64,000 nucleotides of DNA from Tolypothrix campylonemoides VB511288 (lineage in GTDB: Bacteria > Cyanobacteriota > Cyanobacteriia > Cyanobacteriales > Nostocaceae): the NCBI GenBank assembly GCA_000828075.3, contig JXCB02000023.1, positions 62,001 through 126,000 of the forward strand. The letters run 5' to 3'. Under the pieces are notes generated by a model. It had not been told where the DNA came from. It worked only from the letters and a program-made list of their open reading frames with translations, and searched no databases. How positions within the stretch are numbered: the first letter of the stretch is position 1; each line of letters starts with the position of its first letter. The translations under genes were made by a program, and so were the position numbers. Of the stretch, positions 53,342-62,530 are shown piece after piece.

Positions 53342-54703
53342 CTACCCCGCCGCATAGGCGGACGGGATTTCGCCCGGTTCCGCTATGTTGCTGGATTTCT
53401 GTCTCCTCACTTGCCCAAGTTGCTTCATTGATCCGGTATTCTTTCGTTTACCAGTTTTTGAGGTAGAGCTTAGACATCCGAGACTGTCGAGGTTGGTTCC
53501 CAACCCCGGTTGCGCCTTTGTGACAACGTTGTACATCACCATTGCACTGCCTGCGTCGCGTGGCACATCAAAACCACAACATAAACAGAGGTGATGACGA
53601 TTTGACAATTCTGCCCATTCTTTATGAACTGCTCCACATTTTGGGCAACGTTGAGATGGCTTGATATCTTTGGTAGGTAGCATAATCATCAACCCGCCCT
53701 TGGACTCAATCTTGTAAGTTAGCATCTTGTTGAGAGTACCAAACCCGACTGAGAGAATGGATTTATTGAGTCCTGCTTTTTGTTTCTTACGTTTGCTACC
53801 GCGCTTTGCCTTTCTCGTCATTCCCTTCGTGTTAAGTTGCTCTGTTACGCCGATGTCATAACGACTTGCAATCTCTGACGTAACTTTGTGCTGCCAATCT
53901 CGGCGTTGTGCCCCAGCTTTGCGTTGCAGTCGAGCTACACGTTTGTTCGCCTTCTTCCAACGTCGAGATGCCTTAATTTTTTTATTCCGATTTGGGGCTT
54001 GCTTGCGTCGTAATTCTTTAGATGCCTTTTTTATTTTCGCTTCAGTCCTCTGAGTGAAGCGCGGATTGGATACTTGCTCAATACCTTTCCCGCTATATGT
54101 TGTGATAGCTGTCTCACATCCCAAATCAAAAGCAACAATTGAGTTGTACGCCAACTCAGAATGAGAACCAAACTTTGCGGCAATATCGAGAATCTCAACA
54201 GTAAAAGATGCAAACCACTGTTTCAAACCAGGCTTATACACAATGGTAAGCGTGGTTGGCTTTCCCCACTGTTTAGCCTGACCTCGCATTTTTATTTTGA
54301 TACCAAGGTCGTTGAGGTTTACGCTGCCATGTTTCCCTGACGTATTTGCTTTCCATCCCGAAGTGGCAGGGTAAGTCCAACCTGAAAACCTGCGGATTGA
54401 CTTGAATTTAGGCAGTTTACGTAATCCTTGGAAGAAAGCGTTGTACGCTAAGTCAACCCGTTTTACCGTAGCCTGCAACGCTTGAGAGTGAAGGTAAGCA
54501 AACTCAACCCACTCTTTTTTGTAAGCAGGCAAGCAATTCTGCTGTTCCAAATACGAAACTGATTTGCAATTCGCTCTCCATTCGTACTTACGGTGAGCAA
54601 TACAGGCGTTGTATAAGTAGGCATGATCTCGTCTTGCTTGAAGTAACTTAATTTCTTGCGTTTTGCTTGGATAAAGACGAAATGTCTGTCTACGAACTGC
54701 CAT
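53342..54703 (-). CDS. tnpB: TnpB, RNA-guided transposon nuclease
   Basis: 453 aa. TnpB is the RNA-guided DNA endonuclease of IS200/IS605 elements and ancestor of Cas12. RuvC residues: Asp193 in VAFDLGCETA, Glu288 in VTEQL and Asp383 in VPRDAGSAM. The zinc finger has C353-x-x-C356 and C373-x-x-C376. N-terminal bridge/REC part present (LYPSKTQE start). A very good ribosome site, AAGGAGG, lies before the ATG. All catalytic residues are kept, so it may be active. The C-terminal extension (after about 400) is long and basic. Neighbours are the RND pump (convergent) and the porin upstream. Confidence 0.93.
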   Translation of the reverse strand: MAVRRQTFRLYPSKTQEIKLLQARRDHAYLYNACIAHRKYEWRANCKSVSYLEQQNCLPAYKKEWVEFAYLHSQALQATVKRVDLAYNAFFQGLRKLPKFKSIRRFSGWTYPATSGWKANTSGKHGSVNLNDLGIKIKMRGQAKQWGKPTTLTIVYKPGLKQWFASFTVEILDIAAKFGSHSELAYNSIVAFDLGCETAITTYSGKGIEQVSNPRFTQRTEAKIKKASKELRRKQAPNRNKKIKASRRWKKANKRVARLQRKAGAQRRDWQHKVTSEIASRYDIGVTEQLNTKGMTRKAKRGSKRKKQKAGLNKSILSVGFGTLNKMLTYKIESKGGLMIMLPTKDIKPSQRCPKCGAVHKEWAELSNRHHLCLCCGFDVPRDAGSAMVMYNVVTKAQPGLGTNLDSLGCLSSTSKTGKRKNTGSMKQLGQVRRQKSSNIAEPGEIPSAYAAG

Positions 54704-54785
54704 GTATTACTCACCTCCTTCTTTTGCTAAACTATGCCTAGCTTAGTCGCATTTGCTCTGCGCCCTCCGATATTCGGTCGTATTG

Positions 54786-54812
54786 AAAAAGCCTGCTTAG
54801 GCAGGCTTTGTT
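54786..54812 (-). terminator. Intrinsic terminator of the porin gene
   Basis: On the minus strand the arms AAAGCCTGCC and GCAGGCTTT with a TTTTT tract directly after form a classic terminator 46 bp beyond the porin stop. It also marks the outer limit of the tnpB element on this side. Confidence 0.8.
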
Positions 54813-54857
54813 TGCATAACCCCACTCCATAAGGGTGAGGTTGCCGTATGACTCATT

Positions 54858-56543
54858 TTAGAAAGTGAAGGTGGTACGCAGTGTACCTACATAAATAGTG
54901 TCGTTGTTGTCGTTGTGTTCTGGGTTCAAGATAACTAGTACACCAGGGGTGATAGCAATATTATCAGTGAGTTGCAGTTTATACAGCGCCTCTAGGTGAT
55001 AGGATGTATCTCTGTCTTGACGACGAACGCCATTTGCCTGGACGAAATCGTTACCAGTCGCTTTGGGTGGTTGACCAAAGATAAAAGCAAGCACGCTACC
55101 TTGTCTGCCAAAGTCTCTGAAAGAAAGGGTAGCAGCATAAGTCTCAAAGTATGCATTATTACCACTTGCAGCCCCCTTACCTTGTGCCTCACTGTAACCA
55201 TACCAACCACCAATCGTAATTCTGGGTCCTAGCCTCAAGGCGGCTTCTACAGCGTAGTGGTCAGAACTCAGAGCAGCACCATTGAAGGGGTTATTGGCAT
55301 ATACGCTACCTGTGGAGTCAAAGAGGTTAATAGTACCACCACCAGCCGGACCTCCTGTATTCTGATAGGTATGAGCGTAGGTCAAACCAATGTTGAACGC
55401 TTGATTGGGCTGGAAGGATATCTGACCGATCGCTGAATAACCTCCATTGAACAGACCTGAGCCATCGTTAGGGTTATTCGCTCTGTTAGATAAATAACCC
55501 GCTGATATAGTGATAGGTCCTTTGGGGTTCACGGTAATTGTCGCACCTGAACCGCCATTACCTTGGCGGTAAATGGGGTTGAAGCGACCAAACCGAGAAA
55601 TGGCACCTCTACCAGAACTCGCGAGGTCTGGGTTAAAGGTGTTGATGTTCTCGTAGAACTCACCACCAAATGCATCAACCTTGACGCGTATAGCATCGCC
55701 GAAGTTAAATGCATAGTTGAGTTTGTCAAGCTCAATATCGTTGGCACCTACACCACTGTTAGTTCGACCAGAGCCGGCATCCCCATCAAATGCCAAGCGG
55801 GTCATGTTAGTACCCGTTACGTTTGTACCGTATGGGGTGATATTCCGAGCTTGTAAACGGGTTTGCAACTGGTCTGTACCAAAGAAGCTCGTGTTCAAGT
55901 TCAAACGAACTCGGTTAGCGAAAATGGTGTTGGAATCCAAGTCAGGAGCTGTTGCCGCGTTGACACCAGAAGGAACCGCCCGATCATCGGTACCAAAGAT
56001 ATCAGATATATTGAAAATCGCTTCCCCAACCAATTTGGTGGTAGTGGAGAATTGATTGGCTTCCAACTCAGCAGTACGAGCTTCTAAAGCATCGACACGA
56101 CCGCGCAGGGTAGCCAATTCAGCAGAGAATTCTTCTTGCAAGCGCTGCAAGGTAGCTAAATCTTCTTTTCTTACCAGATCAGCGGTAGCTGTTGCAATCA
56201 GTTCGTTCACCCGATCCAAACAAGCATTCAAACCAGCGGCAAACTCATAACGGGTCAAAGCACGGTTCCCGCGATAAGTGCCATTGGGATAACCCGCAAT
56301 ACAACCGTAGCGCTCTACCAGGGACTGCAATGCTTGGAATGCCCAGTCTGTTGGTTGTACGTCGGAAAACTGAGAAACAGATGTTACTTGACCGAGGTTG
56401 TCAGATTGTGCCGTCAACTGAGAGACTGAAGTCACTTGTTCGTTGACTTCAGAAGCCATAGCGCTATTTGCAGCGAAAAATGTGGCGGCGACAACAACTG
56501 GACTCAGCTTGAGAAAGTTTTTAGCCTTAAATAGTTTCTTCAT
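54858..56543 (-). CDS. SLH-domain outer-membrane porin (cyanobacterial OprB/iron-uptake porin family)
   Basis: 561 aa. Signal peptide about 1-30 (cleavage near AMA-SEV). One SLH domain (about 58-112: DVQPTDWAFQALQSLVERYG, ALTRYEFAAGLNACLDRV) that binds pyruvylated peptidoglycan-linked polysaccharide, a coiled coil (about 120-165), then a beta-barrel of about 16 strands ending in the C-terminal aromatic TFTF. The major porin type of cyanobacteria, passing ions and small solutes. Single gene with its own terminator; a Crp-family regulator gene lies just upstream on the same strand. Confidence 0.95.
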   Translation of the reverse strand: MKKLFKAKNFLKLSPVVVAATFFAANSAMASEVNEQVTSVSQLTAQSDNLGQVTSVSQFSDVQPTDWAFQALQSLVERYGCIAGYPNGTYRGNRALTRYEFAAGLNACLDRVNELIATATADLVRKEDLATLQRLQEEFSAELATLRGRVDALEARTAELEANQFSTTTKLVGEAIFNISDIFGTDDRAVPSGVNAATAPDLDSNTIFANRVRLNLNTSFFGTDQLQTRLQARNITPYGTNVTGTNMTRLAFDGDAGSGRTNSGVGANDIELDKLNYAFNFGDAIRVKVDAFGGEFYENINTFNPDLASSGRGAISRFGRFNPIYRQGNGGSGATITVNPKGPITISAGYLSNRANNPNDGSGLFNGGYSAIGQISFQPNQAFNIGLTYAHTYQNTGGPAGGGTINLFDSTGSVYANNPFNGAALSSDHYAVEAALRLGPRITIGGWYGYSEAQGKGAASGNNAYFETYAATLSFRDFGRQGSVLAFIFGQPPKATGNDFVQANGVRRQDRDTSYHLEALYKLQLTDNIAITPGVLVILNPEHNDNNDTIYVGTLRTTFTF

Positions 56544-56710
56544 GATTTATGTCTCACTCACACCTACCGACTTAATCATGGTATAATTCCCTAAACCAGA
56601 TAATTTTTTGAGAATTTACTAATGATTTTCTGTCAGAATTGTACCAGATGTGAGTGGTGATTAAAACAAGTTAATCACCACTTATTTTTCATGATGACTA
56701 TTTGCATCCT

Positions 56711-57334
56711 TTATTTGGTATTTGTTAGACGCAGAATAATGCGACGTTTGTGACGTACAAGAGTTCCTTGTTCCTCAAACTGCTGGAGCAGTCGAGTTAC
56801 GGTTACCCTTGTTGTATTTAGCACCTCTGCCATTTCTTGATGAGTCACATTGAGGTCGATGAGCTTTCCTTGCTCGACGTCGCGACCAAACTTTTCACTG
56901 AGCCAGACCAAAAATTGCCATAAGCGCAAGGACATAGGCTTACGGTGTACGATGCTGAGTAATTCTTCTGCCTGTTGGATGTGAGACAATAGAGCTTCAA
57001 CATCCTGATTCCACAAATGAGGTGGTACAACACTCACTTCAACGCTAGTCAGGCATTCAATTTGATAAGGCTTGACTTTGGACAAAGGATAACCAACCAA
57101 ATCCCCAGTTCCCCAATAACCCAAAGTGATAAAGGTTCCGTCTTCACTCCAGGTTAATGTGCGAACTGCTCCGCGCTCAATCCGCCAGAGTACGTCATTC
57201 CGCGCCGGAATAATTTCGCGTCGCGTCAGCAGTCGTTGCGGCAATTGTCCAGTAGAGGAAGAATGATGAGACTGGGCAGAATTTTGAGAACGACTTGTGG
57301 AATACATCATGATATTTTGTAGACTAAAACTCAT
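56711..57334 (-). CDS. Crp/Fnr-family transcriptional regulator
   Basis: 207 aa from the ATG at 57334 (an alternative ATG at 57310). A cyclic-nucleotide-binding-like beta-roll (about 40-115, degenerate: no typical phosphate-binding cassette Arg seen) and a C-terminal winged helix (about 150-205) with VTHQEMAEVLNTTRVTVTRL as recognition helices. Resembles NtcA-related and other cyanobacterial Crp proteins, but it lacks clear NtcA hallmarks, so I leave it unnamed. Upstream of the porin gene on the same strand (167 bp), so it may regulate it; this is inference. Confidence 0.88.
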   Translation of the reverse strand: MSFSLQNIMMYSTSRSQNSAQSHHSSSTGQLPQRLLTRREIIPARNDVLWRIERGAVRTLTWSEDGTFITLGYWGTGDLVGYPLSKVKPYQIECLTSVEVSVVPPHLWNQDVEALLSHIQQAEELLSIVHRKPMSLRLWQFLVWLSEKFGRDVEQGKLIDLNVTHQEMAEVLNTTRVTVTRLLQQFEEQGTLVRHKRRIILRLTNTK

Positions 57335-57828
57335 TAAATGCTCAATTTCGAGGTTGTCGTCGCCATCTGGGGTAGTTGGCAGCAGATGTTGCCTTATGGC
57401 GAAATTGGTTCAGTGAATTACACTGGCGCTTTTTGGCATCAAGCTAAGCCATAAGGTAGATTTCAGCACTTGGAAGACTTTGGTAGCTTAAGAACACCAT
57501 TAGGCTGGTTGACTAAAATACTAAAAGTGGGTTAATAACTAACGATTCAGACTCTTTGATTGCTGGAAACACGCTAACCAGTGGAAAACTTGAGTTGACG
57601 GTAGGTATGTAAAAACAACTCATACGGTTAACTAGTGTTCAGAGCAAACTGTTGTTGTCTGATATGAAATTATTTTCGTGTAAAGTTGATGCCTTGTGTT
57701 ATTTTTCTTTCTAAACAAATGTTTAGAAATGATCTAAAAAGCGAAAATGCGTGTATAAAAAGTAATTATCTAGACAGATAAAAACAAAAACGGATAGCAG
57801 GATATGTTAACATTTTTCATGTTATTTG
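57335..57828. other. Intergenic region with a 22-bp palindrome
   Basis: 494 bp with no gene found. At 57708-57729 lies the perfect palindrome TTTCTAAACA/TGTTTAGAAA, an operator-like site located between phoX (its 3' side) and the Crp-family gene (375 bp from that start). No T-tract suggests a terminator. The rest is AT-rich. Confidence 0.5.
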
Positions 57829-60075
57829 TCAAGTTAATTGGGATTTTGAGATAGCAACAACTGCTGGTTTAGGCGGTGCATCAGGATTTTTATTGGGCCA
57901 ATTGGAACCAATAGGAACCTGACGAGATTGTAAAAATTCTTCACCTGTCGTAGTCGTAAGTAGAAATTCTCTGGTTTCAGAAGCCTGGTTTTTACGAGTT
58001 CCATTGGCTTCTCCAGGATGCTGTATAGAAAGAAACATACTCTGCTGATCCGGAGCGAAGCAAGGTCCTGTAGTTTCGCATTCCATTGGTCCGATACTAA
58101 AGAGAAAAGCTTTACCTGCGTCCTCTCCGCTTGTAGGAATGTACCAAAGGGCGTTGTTACCAAATAAACCAGATAGATTTGCTGGTTTTCCCTTGTCACT
58201 TGTGCGGCTTTTAACAGATTTATTCATTTTGCTGGTGGACATATCTGTTACCATCCAGACATTGCCGTTGTTATCTAGCAGTAAATTATCGGGATTAGCA
58301 AAACCCAAACCACCCACAGATGGTTCACCGCCAGTTGCTACCATTTGCCAGCGAAAGGTATTTGCGGCTGGATTGTTACCGTCTTCTGTTAGGCGCATCA
58401 CCCAGCCATACTCGTAGGGAGTTTCGTCTTTGGGACCTTTGAAAACTCGTATATCTGGACCACCTTCATCGTCGGGAGAACCAGAGGTGAAGCTAATATA
58501 TAAGTCGCCATTAGGAGCAATTTCTGTATCTTCAGGACGAGCTGTGCAGGTTGCACCAGCAGCATTGGCGGCATAATGAGCATCAATGAGAATCGCACCT
58601 TGTTGTTCTTCTGGGTTTCCAATGTAAAGGTCGCCCAGTTTTTTGAACCTTTGCTTGTACTGAGCAATTTCCTCGTCTTTACTCACTTCAAAATCACCGC
58701 CTTCGACACGTGGCGGTAAGGGCTGGAAACTTTGTCTTCCTTTTTCTTGAGCTTTTGCAGGACCTTTTGGCAAACGAATCAGGTTTCCAGCAATTGTGCT
58801 AGGAAGGTCTGGATTGATTGGTGTGTCAGCTTTTAAAGGTATCCAACGACCTGTACCATCAGGGTTGAATTTTGCAACGTAGAGCATTCCTTGGGAAAGT
58901 AACCGGGAATTCGCTTTGTCTTTGGGGTCGTTCACTTGATCGCGGCTGACAAATTTGTAAATGTGTCCGCCTCGGCGATCGCATCCTGAATAAAAAGCCA
59001 ACGGTTTCCCCGCCTCTGTGCGCACACCCACCGCTTCATGGTGATAGCGTCCCAGCCAAGTATGTTTGGTTCCGTAATCGTTGGGATTAGCGGGATCGAC
59101 TTCAACGATCCAACCATATTTATTTCCTGCTAATCCAAAAACGTTACCTTGTCCGAAGAGTTCCTCATCACCTAAAGCGAATGGTCGCTTGCTGGGGTCG
59201 AACGACGTGCCATCAGCATACACTGGTTCTGGGACTTGTGCCTGAAAGTTTTCTTCAGCGCTGAGGACTGTACCCCAAGGTGTGGTTCCACCAGCGCAGT
59301 TACCATAAGAACCAATGATGCGATCGCCTAACTTATCTATATATCCCAATCCCTGCTGCTTGCGAAAAACTGCTACCGCAGGTCCAGTTGATTTAAGATA
59401 ACGCCCATCTTCTAAACCAGAGATCCCGCTAATTCGTCTATCTGCTTTGGAACTGGTACGTTCCCACTTTCCGTCGGTTGTTTTGCGAATCGAGATAACA
59501 CCCAATCCTTGGTCTAGCAGTGCTTCTTTGCTAATCTCCCGTATTTTCGCCTTTATCGGGTCTGAGTCTGGCAAAGAAAAGGCATTTATTTCGTTTTTTC
59601 CTGATTTGTTTTCTTTCAGCGCTGCTTTTACCTCATCAAACGGTAGTGATTTCCCAATCACCTGTTCGTAAGTTTGCATCCAAGGTATGGCGCTGATGTA
59701 TTCAAAGTTTACTGACAGATACCCTTCATTGTTACCAGTTGGGACGAAAGAGAGATAATCGTTGTTGTAACCGAAACGAGAATCACCGACTTTATCACCC
59801 CATGCGGCAATCACTTGGTACTGATATCCTTGTGGCAAGACCAAATCATCCCGGACTTCATAAGCACTATATTGCTCTTTTTGCTGTTCGGGTCGGAACC
59901 CAGCTGTTTCTAGGGGAATCGGACCTTGAATTGGTTGAAATGCAAATGCTGCCTTGACTTCTTTTGTGGTAGGTTGCACTGCGATTTTTTTTTCGCATCC
60001 TACTAAAGAATTCAGCCCTACTGCACCTGCGCTGCTTCCCAGCAACAACAGAAAATCCCGACGTGTGATGCTCAT
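57829..60075 (-). CDS. phoX: PhoX-type alkaline phosphatase (DUF839)
   Basis: 748 aa. PhoX is a Ca/Fe-dependent secreted phosphatase that frees phosphate from organic esters under phosphate starvation. A Tat signal, RRDFLLLLG at 5-13, is followed by a lipobox-like LVGC with Cys27, so it may be exported folded and perhaps lipid-anchored. The DUF839 beta-propeller includes LSVNFEY, NCAGGTTPWGTVLSAEEN and HEAVGVRTEAG. Length matches cyanobacterial PhoX. It is part of a phosphate cluster on one strand (phoU and the SphS/SphR genes upstream), and a Pho-box-like site precedes it. Confidence 0.93.
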   Translation of the reverse strand: MSITRRDFLLLLGSSAGAVGLNSLVGCEKKIAVQPTTKEVKAAFAFQPIQGPIPLETAGFRPEQQKEQYSAYEVRDDLVLPQGYQYQVIAAWGDKVGDSRFGYNNDYLSFVPTGNNEGYLSVNFEYISAIPWMQTYEQVIGKSLPFDEVKAALKENKSGKNEINAFSLPDSDPIKAKIREISKEALLDQGLGVISIRKTTDGKWERTSSKADRRISGISGLEDGRYLKSTGPAVAVFRKQQGLGYIDKLGDRIIGSYGNCAGGTTPWGTVLSAEENFQAQVPEPVYADGTSFDPSKRPFALGDEELFGQGNVFGLAGNKYGWIVEVDPANPNDYGTKHTWLGRYHHEAVGVRTEAGKPLAFYSGCDRRGGHIYKFVSRDQVNDPKDKANSRLLSQGMLYVAKFNPDGTGRWIPLKADTPINPDLPSTIAGNLIRLPKGPAKAQEKGRQSFQPLPPRVEGGDFEVSKDEEIAQYKQRFKKLGDLYIGNPEEQQGAILIDAHYAANAAGATCTARPEDTEIAPNGDLYISFTSGSPDDEGGPDIRVFKGPKDETPYEYGWVMRLTEDGNNPAANTFRWQMVATGGEPSVGGLGFANPDNLLLDNNGNVWMVTDMSTSKMNKSVKSRTSDKGKPANLSGLFGNNALWYIPTSGEDAGKAFLFSIGPMECETTGPCFAPDQQSMFLSIQHPGEANGTRKNQASETREFLLTTTTGEEFLQSRQVPIGSNWPNKNPDAPPKPAVVAISKSQLT

Positions 60076-60154
60076 TTGGTTTATCGATTATACCGGAGCT
60101 ATCTGTTGGATAACTCACAACTTTCACCTGGTCATTGCCTAATCTAAGCGGGAA

Positions 60155-60183
60155 AGTTTAAGAATAGGTAAGGTTTTGGTAAA
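60155..60183 (-). promoter_or_regulatory. Candidate Pho box upstream of phoX
   Basis: Reading the minus strand, TTTACCAA-AAC-CTTACCTA-TTC-TTAAACT gives three repeats about 11 bp apart resembling the cyanobacterial Pho box (CTTAACCT-type repeats bound by SphR/PhoB), 80-108 bp before the phoX ATG. The match is imperfect, so it is tentative. Confidence 0.45.
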
Positions 60184-60253
60184 ATGTTCGCTATTTAACA
60201 AACATTTAAGCCAAAGATAATGTACAATGGCAATTCTAAATCATAAGCCCTAT

Positions 60254-60278
60254 CGGCACGCTACGCGTATGCGTGCCG
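60254..60278. repeat. GCACGC palindrome
   Basis: CGGCACGC and GCGTGCCG face each other across TACGCGTAT. A dispersed repeat in the 403-bp gap between phoU and phoX; fragments with similar TATCGGCAC occur at about 60430. No other feature besides the Pho-box candidate was found in 60076-60478. Confidence 0.55.
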
Positions 60279-60478
60279 CACGCTCTGCGCTTACGTGAAA
60301 ACTCTCTTTATTATTTGGCTTTATTATTTGGTCAGCTTGTGACCAATTGGGAGTCCCCATAGAGGAGCGAAGGCGTTCCAAATCAGGGATTGTAAGCACA
60401 GTGGAACTGCTTCGCCATAGCCTACACCCATATCGGCACAATACCTTGCGCCCCTACTTGCTGGCTATGAAGAAATAT

Positions 60479-61165
60479 CTAACTCCGTTGACCAGTTACA
60501 ATATATGCTACACGTTGACCGATGTTGGTTGCATGGTCTGCCATGCGCTCCAAACAACGAATCGCTAGTACAAGTAGCAAAATAGGCTCAACCACACCTT
60601 GATCGTACTTTTGATGAGCTAAGGTCTGATAAAGCCGTTCATAAGCACTATCTACAGCATCATCGAGTCGCTTTATACCTCGTCCGTTGACTTCATCTAA
60701 ATCTGCCAACGCCACTAAGCTCGTTGCTAACATTGCTTGAGCATGGTGAGACATGACTGCAATCTCTGGTACACAAGGATGAGGCGGATACGGAAGGATT
60801 TTTATGGCAATTTCAGCCAAATCCTTGGCATAGTCGCCAATACGTTCGAGATCCCGCACAAGCTGCATAAAAGCACTCAAAAAACGTAAATCTTGAGGTG
60901 TAGGAGCTTGCAGCGTCATGATTGCCGTACAGTCTGATTCTATTTGTCTGTAAAAGCGATCAATTTTTTTATCTAATACAGGAAGTTCCTCAGCTGCTGT
61001 CAGGTTGTTGGTAAACAAGGCTTGGTGGCTCAGGCGAAATGATTGTTCCACCAAAGCCCCCATACGCAAGACATCCTGCTCTAAGCGCCTAATTTCGCGA
61101 GCCAGCTGGGGTCTGTCAGGATTGGGACTATACAGGGGGAGTTTCACACTTGTAGTCTCAAACAT
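60479..61165 (-). CDS. phoU: Phosphate signalling regulator PhoU
   Basis: 228 aa from the ATG at 61165 (MFETTSVKL); an upstream in-frame start at 61240 would overlap the kinase gene and is rejected. Two PhoU repeats of three helices, with the conserved DLERIGDYAKDLAE and CLERMADHATNIGQR metal-binding ExxxD signatures. PhoU links the Pst transporter to the histidine kinase and damps the response when phosphate is plentiful. It follows the SphS-like kinase gene by 10 bp, so the three genes form an operon. Confidence 0.95.
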   Translation of the reverse strand: MFETTSVKLPLYSPNPDRPQLAREIRRLEQDVLRMGALVEQSFRLSHQALFTNNLTAAEELPVLDKKIDRFYRQIESDCTAIMTLQAPTPQDLRFLSAFMQLVRDLERIGDYAKDLAEIAIKILPYPPHPCVPEIAVMSHHAQAMLATSLVALADLDEVNGRGIKRLDDAVDSAYERLYQTLAHQKYDQGVVEPILLLVLAIRCLERMADHATNIGQRVAYIVTGQRS

Positions 61166-61175
61166 GAAGATATTT

Positions 61176-62489
61176 TCAAATATAGTCTTGGCTGTCAGAA
61201 TTTGCCACGATACCAGGTAGTTGTAGTTGTAACCAAGCACCGCCTGTCTCCGGATGGTTCATGGCTTTTATAGAACCGCCATGCGCTAAAAGAATTTGCT
61301 GGACAATTGCCAAGCCCAAACCACTACCAACAGTTCCTGTAGCCGGATTGCTGTCTGAGGGTGTCACACGGGAGCGTGCTTGATCCCCTCGGTAAAAGCG
61401 CTCAAACACATGGGGTAAATCTGCTTGGGAAAAACCCATTCCAGAGTCAATAATGTCAATTTCTAGCGTTGGTTCCTGATTATTCTGTCCCGGAACGATT
61501 TTTGCTTCAACGAGAATGGTTGTACTTGGAAGAGTATATTTGATACTGTTATCCAGCAAATTGAGAAACACCTGGTAAATGCGAGATTCATCAGCGTTGA
61601 TCCAGATATTTTCTGGACCCAAATAGCTTATCTGAATCTGATGTCGCTGTGCTAGAGGTGTTAAAGTTTCCCACACAGACAAAATCAGCGATCGCACTTC
61701 CACTTTTTGACGATGCAGTTGGATGGTTGGGTTGGTTTCCAGTTGAGTGAGCTCTAACCAACTTTGCACTAAGTGAATCAATCTGTCAACCTCCTGCAAG
61801 AGGCGGTTAACCCAACGATCCAAGGGCGGTTGCACCCGGTCTTGTAATGTTTCGACAACCAGACGTATTGAAGTCAGGGGAGTTCTGAGTTCGTGAGCCA
61901 GGTCAGAAAAAGCGCGATCGCGTGCCAAGTTCATATCCAGCAAAGGCTGACGGTTTTCTATAAAAACCCCCACTTGTCCCTTGTCTAAGGGTAAGCTTGT
62001 CGCCTGTAACATCAAGGGCTTGACTTCTGATATCGCCGCTGCATTCTCGTAAGAAGGATGGAACACCCACTCCTTGGACTGTGGCTTTTGGCGATCGCGA
62101 GTTTTCTCAATTAATCGGTCAAGTTCGTAAGACCTAACTAACTCTAGCAACAAGCGTACTTGTCCTGGTTGCCATCTTTGCAAGTCCAACATTTTCTGCG
62201 CCTGCTCATTACACCAGAGCAGTTGATTTTCTTCGTCAACTTGTAAATACCCTACTGGCGCGAACTGCAGCAGATCTTGGTATGTTTTGAGCAACTGCTG
62301 CGATTGTTGCCGTTGTTGCTTGACCAATCCTATTTCGTGTCGCAACCCAGGAATAAGCAGCGCCAAGTCAGAAGAATGCCCGCTTAACGGTCGCAACACT
62401 TGCCCTAGGTAGCGGTTCAGTTGAAACTGTTGCCACACCCAAAAACTTACGCCTACCGCTAAACCCAGTAAAAATCCTAGTATAAGCAT
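61176..62489 (-). CDS. sphS: PhoR/SphS-type sensor histidine kinase
   Basis: 437 aa. One N-terminal membrane segment (about 1-20), a PAS domain (about 72-185, FAPVGYLQVDEENQLLWCNE), the HisKA dimer with phospho-His199 in DLAHELRTPL, and a HATPase domain with LLDNSIKY (N box), DSGMGFS and GSGLGLAI (G boxes). Senses phosphate limitation through Pst/PhoU and phosphorylates the adjacent response regulator. The symbol is by analogy with the Synechocystis SphS/SphR pair and its phoU linkage. Confidence 0.88.
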   Translation of the reverse strand: MLILGFLLGLAVGVSFWVWQQFQLNRYLGQVLRPLSGHSSDLALLIPGLRHEIGLVKQQRQQSQQLLKTYQDLLQFAPVGYLQVDEENQLLWCNEQAQKMLDLQRWQPGQVRLLLELVRSYELDRLIEKTRDRQKPQSKEWVFHPSYENAAAISEVKPLMLQATSLPLDKGQVGVFIENRQPLLDMNLARDRAFSDLAHELRTPLTSIRLVVETLQDRVQPPLDRWVNRLLQEVDRLIHLVQSWLELTQLETNPTIQLHRQKVEVRSLILSVWETLTPLAQRHQIQISYLGPENIWINADESRIYQVFLNLLDNSIKYTLPSTTILVEAKIVPGQNNQEPTLEIDIIDSGMGFSQADLPHVFERFYRGDQARSRVTPSDSNPATGTVGSGLGLAIVQQILLAHGGSIKAMNHPETGGAWLQLQLPGIVANSDSQDYI

Positions 62490-62530
62490 TGCTAGTTGTT
62501 AGTTGTTCTCTGACAACTAAAAACTAACAA

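Larger units (their letters stand above)
53190..54760 (-). mobile_element. IS200/IS605-type element with tnpB only (ends approximate)
   Basis: The right end carries the hairpin CCCCCGTTT/AAACGGGGG (about 53192-53212), typical of IS605-group ends and immediately beyond the RND stop. The element includes the tnpB gene and a leftover C-terminal TnpB piece. No tnpA (Y1 transposase) gene, so movement would need help in trans. The left end lies upstream of tnpB, before the terminator at 54786; the exact boundary is not visible. The omega RNA of TnpB is expected to overlap the tnpB 3' end to right-end region (about 53190-53400, minus strand). Confidence 0.7.
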
